A DNA stretch of 41,141 bases from Phycisphaerales bacterium (GTDB lineage: Bacteria; Planctomycetota; Phycisphaerae; Phycisphaerales; SM1A02), in NCBI GenBank assembly GCA_022447205.1, contig JAKVBQ010000027.1, positions 1 through 41,141 of the forward strand, written 5' to 3'. A program made the translations under genes and the position numbers. Below are positions 36,901-41,141 of this stretch, one piece after another. Position 1 is the first letter of the stretch. Each line of letters opens with the position of its first letter. The notes under the pieces were generated by a model, which worked only from the letters and a program-made list of their open reading frames with translations, was not told the origin of the DNA and made no database searches.

Positions 36901-38006
36901 GGGAACTCGAGGTCCCGGTAGAAACCGACATCCGGGTCGTCGAAGGCGTAGGCGGAGAGGGTGTTGCCGTTCTCGGGACCGACCGGATCACCATCGATGT
37001 ACGCCTGTCGATCGAGCGGAGAGACGTTCGAGATGTTGTAGCAGACCCGCCAGCCGTTCTCCGCGGTCGGGAGCCAGCTCAGATGGGTCCAGTGACTGAA
37101 CTGCTCACTGTAGGGATCGCGGTTGGGGAAGACCCCGCTCTCGAACCCGGTGGCTCCGTCGTAGTAGCGGCCGAGCCGTCGAGGTTCGCTGTCGCGCAAG
37201 AGGCGGAAATCGCCGTATCCGGGGTTGCCGGGCGGATTGCCTGCGCCGAGCGCGACATCGTAGTCCAACACGTCGTCGTAGAAGGTGGTGATTCCGAACG
37301 GAGCCCCACGTCCAGAGGGAACGCGGAGTCCCCCTTCGTCCAGGTTGAGCGGTTCATCCGGCCAGTTGGTGAAGGGACGCACCTCGTAGGGCGCGTAGTT
37401 GAAGTCGAAGTAGTTGAAGGCGAGGCCATCGGGCGGATCGGTGAATCCCGTCGAAGGGTCGTTGTCCCGCCAGAGCGGGGTGGGCGGGACCGAGGGATCG
37501 TCCGCGGTCAGGTCGGGGAGCTGTCCGTTGAAGTTGAAGAAGAAGTCGCCGGGGTCGGCCTGATAGCGCTCCGCGGTGAAGGCCCGATTGGGATCGGTGC
37601 CGGGGTGGGAACGGGGCACGCCGCTCCAGACGCTCGCGGCGAGGACGCCGGTGTTGCCGCCGTCGTTCAGCCAGTCGTAGACACCGGACTCGTCGTAGAC
37701 GCTCGAGGCATAGCCGTCGAAGACGGCATGGACACGGGGGTTGATCGGCTTGGGAAAGAGCGCCTGTGCGACTTCCGCGGCGACCTGTTCGCCGGCGAGT
37801 CGGGCGTGATCCTCACGCTGGAAGGCGCGCTGCTGGGAGGTCGCGATCTTGCGTCCGCCCTGCGCACGGGAGATGAACGCCGTCGCGATGATCACCAGGA
37901 GCACGAGGATCGCGGTCACCAGGACCAGGGTGTTGCCCCGCGCCGTCGGGCGGGTCGTGGCCAACGTGAAGCGAGACGGACCGTGCATGCGATGGTATGA
38001 ACTCAT
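30951..38006 (-). CDS. Giant GspK/PilX-like minor pseudopilin, 2351 aa
   Basis: The N-terminus (TARGNTLVLVTAILVLLVII) is a pilin-type membrane helix with a Gly24 cleavage site and no Glu at +5, as in GspK/PilX. Near the C-terminus, KGLLNINTASPEVLRALP (about 1978-1995) is the GspK helix-hairpin motif, and TTRSDVFTVYMTIRTFK near the end matches the GspK tail. GspK normally has about 330 residues; here some 1900 lie between, rich in Asp, Tyr, Trp and Pro. Calcium-loop-like motifs occur in DTDGDGFTDSFW (about 485-500) and DVDNDGLYDMDE (about 1480-1490). The frame is unbroken. It would cap a pseudopilus tip with a huge extracellular body. It is last in its operon, 26 bp after the GspJ-like gene. 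Confidence 0.8.
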   Translation of the reverse strand: MSSYHRMHGPSRFTLATTRPTARGNTLVLVTAILVLLVIIATAFISRAQGGRKIATSQQRAFQREDHARLAGEQVAAEVAQALFPKPINPRVHAVFDGYASSVYDESGVYDWLNDGGNTGVLAASVWSGVPRSHPGTDPNRAFTAERYQADPGDFFFNFNGQLPDLTADDPSVPPTPLWRDNDPSTGFTDPPDGLAFNYFDFNYAPYEVRPFTNWPDEPLNLDEGGLRVPSGRGAPFGITTFYDDVLDYDVALGAGNPPGNPGYGDFRLLRDSEPRRLGRYYDGATGFESGVFPNRDPYSEQFSHWTHLSWLPTAENGWRVCYNISNVSPLDRQAYIDGDPVGPENGNTLSAYAFDDPDVGFYRDLEFPVALQTPYEQWYPNVVPAYLEPIYDAGSGNFELGEYFSADLDASWFAQRREEWFGSPRRHFEAATDDERVLPNFINLDRMRYAEQYTKRQYLETGNAQSQDLYNQIRDLRVEVERTFCDTDGDGFTDSFWFVPPTPVDRGVRQVVGISVVDNGGMLDANVATAFDRWSTAGTTPSDLALISRVRAPGTADDFEYDEDDTHVGLLVDPKNAVDNGGAQSTDRFEGHPFFEKSNGRRLFQRYRPERWYATGPDLIDDPTFLNMRGLSELRFSSFAGAEGPFYGEFQALLDPGSFKDEPETAAWERRLWNRAVQRDGRGAYVRSSNGNDVLVPFTITPFDLNDELELRGFSGQNNPYTYSRFERSLDDIVSVGHVNDDAPGSANAHYSILRSSMDRQETTPFKRYPYRDLQYDNGELLNGGLSHPTAGKLSNEQLVRDLRHRITLYSGTRNETRPMWLWSTPFYNPLRDYDGDEESGTSRDFQEYQRRKLKIDLRQSYALPTNITGTALEGDHYTQEFDNLGYPALPGSWAAFQNQRRWLNDLQETIELNMVFAEDLADDQTWQSYFSSPLYQLDLTDPTQYRFQTDPFSAYRKSYLAAASMTANIESFRDGPSQPYNVFDNGQASDTVWVDPPLHPIHARRVEDLYGTDPDDQPAVDAPYFEPEGFVGLEKQPFIMQTYFGLVYPKSEHPEGPTPDTQYASGEYIFPGNRDEDPIAQEEQWEAGHAIPQQFTNEAYFDSDQGSAGQPGNLDENRNYVDGTSKPAIVIAIQLGNPFDEPVSLADFCLRIGEYDNAVAGEDDEYLWFAEMACPHTIIQPGHPDSDPQANPSNFNGYFPNELVLGPTEPDAPRSAIIFAVIPPERTGLVPPLGGGDPDAWADGSWDSADFENIDYATFRDTWLDELDLEPGNLFGYEPEMPLRYHQTLVFDVSRLLHEGLPGDSKERLEALFDEDNDRVIELIRQVEDPTIKAYLELPLNDIEDIPGVYVPNDWTGQDVTDFYRMEYVVDRINHERPDDSDPRHFDFLETLKDLIPPALAVGSDLENQYDPPLFDDDLVDDFRNFEIANSAFDDDPTVNGTNGVDTIEFDEDNQWGGIHIGSDDFYLTWAHASRAWGWDVDNDGLYDMDEISPRYIFSMVNEVTSSGADLDYSRLRGNQLYDVDNPTVADDPGFVARRRSRLPGVLATPIIPGGSDFRFTALDGNQIDELRADLTQETGDPGSIPPANTQPDDPALPTDAVFGFRGDSFDTEVFTSQTDDYNEEPGMMAAIERIVPLGNTVLNDLDLDVDKVWWIKAKPTNFTTWTALDLPAADENLWTSRYAVSGVNFPIRVFSSSNSWNDFPTGYALEARDNAMLNDTIYVPMDLGGSKVTDLDEGMRGYLWNQPLQMLLKDNDFEQIGELSHVFLWGPVLQLPDAPVPQRTFGDPLPFEDTLLWQQWRNMPHPIGDEEDGFAVVRTFSEVMTEIAEHQDYLNATPIDEGGFGLSTDFVLPPSDLPGGGAAPPGPADAYPVGYGALANRLDMDLGYNQDGGDFLFERPWRQVLGGGRFTNLPAYRPKLPAGAGLFDSVTVDGRGLNVRHPDLNVDDTYTPQEALRAEVDRFDLVHGFSNKPTKGLLNINTASPEVLRALPQMSRLVYNDYFEDPAFADFRGRFARSATWAARGEVRFGHTSGQPDADGAYSNHKHVRLAESVERYRTGDALLRSTKDFRLGIPPEQQWIPQPSMADRGFTGTDWGDTDQNDVRYDDIPGYYGFFPGMRNERGLVSLGELLTMQRTSFEEFELVDPDGDGTGDGPDVGGWIYRSQSVRALGNSPYGNPPNFVYPGDDPTPAERFFIACRGYLNDELPSPAGGGGKLIASQADARVSTDRNTLRRTILGRRNNQPYFNPNDLSDNIPVDEYAPDMVSGDAEEMNLLFSGMANMITTRSDVFTVYMTIRTFKQDPVSGVWDASKEENIIDQSRYVMIVDRTEVDSPTQRPEIRAFSKVE

Positions 38007-38032
38007 GGTTGCTCTCAGGTGCGTTGACAGGT

Positions 38033-39700
38033 TCAGTCCTGCTTGGGCAGTGGAACGACGAACTGAAAGAGACGACCCCCACGGATCACGTCATTGGCGT
38101 CGTGCAGACGCATCGTGATCCGGATCGCGGTCGGCCAGGGCGAGTAGGTGTTGACGTAGCGCGGGATGTTTCCGGTGTTGTTGGTGCCCATGGTGTCATA
38201 GAACTGCAGGGCATTGAATCCACCATCACGCGTGAGAAGCGGACGATCATCGGAGCCGCGGAGGAATCCCCGGTCACGATTGAGTCCGAAGACCGCCCCG
38301 TAGCGGCGAACGCCGTCAGGAGCCTCAAGCGCGGCACCGTAGCGTTCGATGTTGTTGGGGTAGTCCCCCGGTCCGTCATTGAGGGCGGACCAGATCGGCT
38401 GGCAGTTCTCGGGCAGTGACAGGTAGGGCGCGCTGTCCGCGGAGAAGTCCAGGCCGTACCACTCCCCCACGACCGCGTCGGCGGGCACGCCGGGCAGCCC
38501 GCCGGTGAAGAAGTCGTCCTTGGCATCAAGGTCGCGACCCAGGCCGTCCTCCCAGATCCAGTCGACCTGGAAGTCGCTGACGCTCCCGGAGAGCACGTTG
38601 TTCGAGAGCATCTGGTCGATGTTCGACATGCTCGGGGCGATCCGCTCCGCACGCGGATACGCGCTGAAGATCGCGTCCAGCAGCTCGGTGTTGCGGACCA
38701 GCGGGGAGAGAATGTTGTCCGACTCCGTCTGCAAACCGTTGAGTTCGTTCCAGGGGATGCCGACCTGCCGCTGGATGTCGTCGAGCTCCGAGGAGGCGAT
38801 GTCGACGCGACCGCTGGCGATGCCATGGGTGAATTCCAACGGTCGCTTCGGGAAACCGTTCTCGTTCTTGATGAAGAGGGACGTTTCGGAATTGGCGAAC
38901 TTCTGGTCCATCCCGAAGAAGTCGGTGCTGTACAGGACGGAGTCGTAGTCCCCTTCCGGATCCCCTGCGAGCACGCCGACGAGGTCGTCGGTGGTGAGGA
39001 GGACCGGACGACGGGACAGGACCCAGCGGTTGGCCGGCGGGGAGATCACCGGGACGTCCGCATCCTGGGAAACGCCGGAATCGAGACAGAAGGTCGGGAA
39101 CCCGGTCTGGAAGGTCCAGGGAAAGACGTGGTAGACACCCTGGTTGTACGGCGGCCCCGCGGCGGCACGATCGAAGTCCCAGAGCCAGAAGTTGGAATTG
39201 GATCCGGCCGGTTGGGCAGGCTGGACCGGCATCTGCACACCATGACCGAGGTAGATCATCGCGACCGGCGCCTCGGCGGGTGCCAGGGTTGTCGCGGTGT
39301 CGAAGCTGCTGTTGTAGCTCCCGAGGAATCGGCTGGTCGGCTCGACGCCGTTGGAGAAGAACACCAGCTGGTCACAGCGGAGCTCGTCACCGGCGAGCCG
39401 TGCATCATCGAGCAGTCGCCCGGTCTGGCCGAAGTTGACGTCGTTGCGAACCGCGACGCACTGGATCGCGAGGAAGCCGTCGTTGGACATCTGCTCGATG
39501 TCGCGACGCACCCGACGCTCGATCGCACTGGCCTGCTGGACGAGATCGGCGTTCGCCTCGGCGACGGATGAGACCCGCTGCGCGGTCCCGAAGATCGTGC
39601 TGGTCGCGAGGATCACGATCGCGAGAATCGCGACCGCGATCAGCATCTCGGTCAGGGTGAAGGCCCTGGTCGAGTTGTTGGTTGTTTGCTTGCGTTCCAT
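38033..39700 (-). CDS. GspJ/PilW-like pseudopilin, 555 aa
   Basis: A prepilin with the cleavage and helix motif RAFTLTEMLIAVAILAIVIL: predicted cut before Phe14, Glu18 at +5, and Ala instead of the usual Gly at -1. The rest is a soluble, mainly beta domain, more than twice the normal GspJ length (about 200). The C-terminal segment TAIRITMRLHDAND is the usual closing GspJ/PulJ strand pattern. Its ATG shares one base with the stop of the GspI-like gene (TGATG), so translation is coupled. It is read before the giant GspK-like gene, in the same I-J-K order as type II secretion operons. Confidence 0.82.
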   Translation of the reverse strand: MERKQTTNNSTRAFTLTEMLIAVAILAIVILATSTIFGTAQRVSSVAEANADLVQQASAIERRVRRDIEQMSNDGFLAIQCVAVRNDVNFGQTGRLLDDARLAGDELRCDQLVFFSNGVEPTSRFLGSYNSSFDTATTLAPAEAPVAMIYLGHGVQMPVQPAQPAGSNSNFWLWDFDRAAAGPPYNQGVYHVFPWTFQTGFPTFCLDSGVSQDADVPVISPPANRWVLSRRPVLLTTDDLVGVLAGDPEGDYDSVLYSTDFFGMDQKFANSETSLFIKNENGFPKRPLEFTHGIASGRVDIASSELDDIQRQVGIPWNELNGLQTESDNILSPLVRNTELLDAIFSAYPRAERIAPSMSNIDQMLSNNVLSGSVSDFQVDWIWEDGLGRDLDAKDDFFTGGLPGVPADAVVGEWYGLDFSADSAPYLSLPENCQPIWSALNDGPGDYPNNIERYGAALEAPDGVRRYGAVFGLNRDRGFLRGSDDRPLLTRDGGFNALQFYDTMGTNNTGNIPRYVNTYSPWPTAIRITMRLHDANDVIRGGRLFQFVVPLPKQD

Positions 39701-41112
39701 CAGAGGTCCCTCACAGTGACGAAGACCGGGGTCAGGATCAGACCGTCACGAGATTCCGGGGGGATGAACCAGACCGCCTTGACGGCAGAGGCCTGGTCGA
39801 CGGTGGTGTCATCTCCCTGGGCGTTGAACAGATTCCCGTTGGAGATGTGACGGGACACATGGGGAACGGGACGAGCCAGACGGACGGGACCGTCCTTCGC
39901 GCTCCGTCTGCCGGCAAGCACCCGATGGATGTTGCCGTTCTGGTCGAGGAGCCACTGGCCCGGGTACTGCCATCCCTCGCCAAAGGGATCGAGTGTGGTG
40001 GTGATGTCACCGCCCCCACCACCGAGGGAGCTGCCCACCTCCGTACCTGGTACGACGAGGTCGTCGATGCGGTTCGCCGCATCATCCTTCTCGAGCCCTC
40101 GCGGGGTCCAGAAGACATTCTCCCAGTCAGTCTGGTTGCCGGGATCCCCGAGGACGACACGGGTCGGAAGCGGGGATTCGAACGGCCCCTGAAGCCCCGG
40201 AGAGGTGACGTCATAGCCGCTGGCGACCGCGTAGGGCCTCGGCACACCGCCGGCGGTCGAGACGCGATAGACGAAGATCGCGACCTGGATGCGTCCCTGG
40301 TAGCGACGGAACATGCAGTCCCAGACATACCGTGGATTGTCGACGCCCTGCGGCCAGGTCCGTTCCGACTGGAGGATGGTGACCAGAGGTTCGGTCAGCC
40401 CGTCACGATCGATGTTGTTGTAGACCGGCGGGTTCAGCGGATTGAGGATCGCGTACTTGTTGCGGTTGTAGGGAATCCCCCAGAGGGACTCGGGCCCGGA
40501 GTAGGCCGCGCCGTCATCCTGGACGATCACCGGGATGCCGGTGGCTCCTGTCGAGGAACCGACCGCCTGGTCGGACGTCGCGAAGATCGCGTTCTCACTG
40601 CCGGCACTGCCGAGGTTGACATCACCGGGGTACGACTGGAACCCCGAGCCGTCACGAGTGCGTCGGAGCGAGAAGATGTCGATCGCACCGTGCAGCGGAT
40701 CCGGCGTGTAGTTGGGGTCCGGTGTCCCGAAGATGCCACCGCGCAGCAGGAAAGACGGCCGCATCCAGGTCCAGTCACCGGGCGCGGGACTGGCAACCGA
40801 GGAGATGACGCCCTCGTTGGTCGTCGAACGAAGCTGGTCGTCGAGGTAGATGCCGAACTGTTCGAACGTCCCGAAGTCATCCTGGTCGAGCTTCGAACGC
40901 AGGACCCCGAGCGCCTCCTGGGCGACGATCGGTCCGATGACGTCATCACTCGCCTGTTGCTGCTGGAGGATCCCGGCCGGGAAGATCGCGGAGATCGCGA
41001 TGATCCCGATCGCAAGGATGAAGATCGAGAGGAGCAGCTCCACCAGGGAGAAGCCGGCTCGCCGAACCGTCACGCGACGCCCACGGGTTGTCGTCAGCCG
41101 TCTGCTGCTCAT
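39700..41112 (-). CDS. GspI/PilV-like pseudopilin, 470 aa
   Basis: A prepilin with a classic cleavage site: basic head, then Gly20 before FSLVELLLSIFILAIGI, with Glu25 at +5. The hydrophobic helix spans about 21-44, followed by a large soluble region with a Gly-rich linker (SSLGGGGGDITT, about 358-370). GspI/PilV proteins are normally 120-200 residues, so this is unusually long. The start overlaps the stop of an unseen upstream gene in ATGA. Together with the next two genes it would build the minor-pseudopilin tip of a secretion or pilus machine; the assembly ATPase and secretin genes are not in the window. Confidence 0.82.
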   Translation of the reverse strand: MSSRRLTTTRGRRVTVRRAGFSLVELLLSIFILAIGIIAISAIFPAGILQQQQASDDVIGPIVAQEALGVLRSKLDQDDFGTFEQFGIYLDDQLRSTTNEGVISSVASPAPGDWTWMRPSFLLRGGIFGTPDPNYTPDPLHGAIDIFSLRRTRDGSGFQSYPGDVNLGSAGSENAIFATSDQAVGSSTGATGIPVIVQDDGAAYSGPESLWGIPYNRNKYAILNPLNPPVYNNIDRDGLTEPLVTILQSERTWPQGVDNPRYVWDCMFRRYQGRIQVAIFVYRVSTAGGVPRPYAVASGYDVTSPGLQGPFESPLPTRVVLGDPGNQTDWENVFWTPRGLEKDDAANRIDDLVVPGTEVGSSLGGGGGDITTTLDPFGEGWQYPGQWLLDQNGNIHRVLAGRRSAKDGPVRLARPVPHVSRHISNGNLFNAQGDDTTVDQASAVKAVWFIPPESRDGLILTPVFVTVRDL

Positions 41113-41141
41113 TGGTCACCACCCATCTCCGCAAGACCGGT
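41109..41141 (-). CDS. Last 10 residues of an upstream gene, probably another pseudopilin
   Basis: Reading from the right edge on the minus strand, ten codons (TGLAEMGGDQ) lead to TGA at 41111-41109, which overlaps the ATG of the GspI-like gene in ATGA. That overlap is the main evidence that this is a real coding end. By operon order it could be a GspG- or GspH-like pseudopilin, but ten residues cannot show it. Confidence 0.45.
   Translation of the reverse strand, partial: TGLAEMGGDQ

Noticed and set aside
34452-38000. Plus-strand open frame of 1182 codons opposite the giant pseudopilin gene
   Set aside because: It is a shadow caused by high GC at third positions. It lacks a ribosome site and any domain, and the minus strand has the pilin motifs.

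Overview
This 41 kb window is a GC-rich, tightly packed chromosomal segment that looks like a planctomycete of the Phycisphaerae type. The grounds are: a secreted protein ending in a dockerin-like repeat (DINGDGTVDGLDLSILL) of the kind common there; an operon of oversized pseudopilin-like surface proteins; a Gram-negative envelope set (LptB, a PagL-like lipid A deacylase, lipoproteins); and several secreted or lipid-anchored proteins I do not recognise. The lineage is inferred from protein style. No rRNA or other taxonomic marker is present. I see no prophage, insertion sequence or CRISPR array.

Layout. 1-2.6 kb: tail of a dicarboxylate:cation symporter (+), converging on trxB and an unknown exported protein (-). 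2.8-6.0 kb (+): alanine dehydrogenase, with a leader that can form two mutually exclusive hairpins over its Shine-Dalgarno; then purD, a small unknown gene and tRNA-Ser(GCU) with its own terminator. 6.1-9.5 kb: a small helical protein (-), a DUF368 polyprenyl-phosphate transporter (-), galE (+) and a PagL-like protein (-). 9.46-9.89 kb is the only gene-free stretch over 300 bp. It holds a 16-bp palindrome, short repeats and a candidate minus-strand small RNA. A Nudix gene follows and overlaps moaA tail to tail.

10.4-18.4 kb is a continuous minus-strand run: nuoD, nuoE, a 76-aa unknown, nuoF, ybeY, a CNNM/CorC-type CBS protein, lptB, a PEGA-domain lipoprotein and moaA. Many are joined by 4-23 bp overlaps. 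Next come a two-module iron-type ABC permease without partner genes, a subtilase-like dockerin protein lacking the usual catalytic Asp, motB, motA and an HU-type protein (all -). 24.4-30.8 kb (+): a D-2-hydroxyacid dehydrogenase, enolase, a small lipoprotein and a heterodimeric ABC exporter pair.

30.9-41.1 kb (-) is the most distinctive part: a pseudopilin operon read right to left. It contains the tail of an unseen gene, a GspI/PilV-like protein (470 aa), a GspJ-like protein (555 aa) and a GspK/PilX-like protein of 2351 aa. It ends in a likely intrinsic terminator. These would form the minor-pseudopilin tip of a type II secretion or type IV pilus-like machine, but are far larger than normal. 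This operon is the best candidate for something undescribed. Next come the unannotated nuo small protein, the candidate small RNA and the ald leader.
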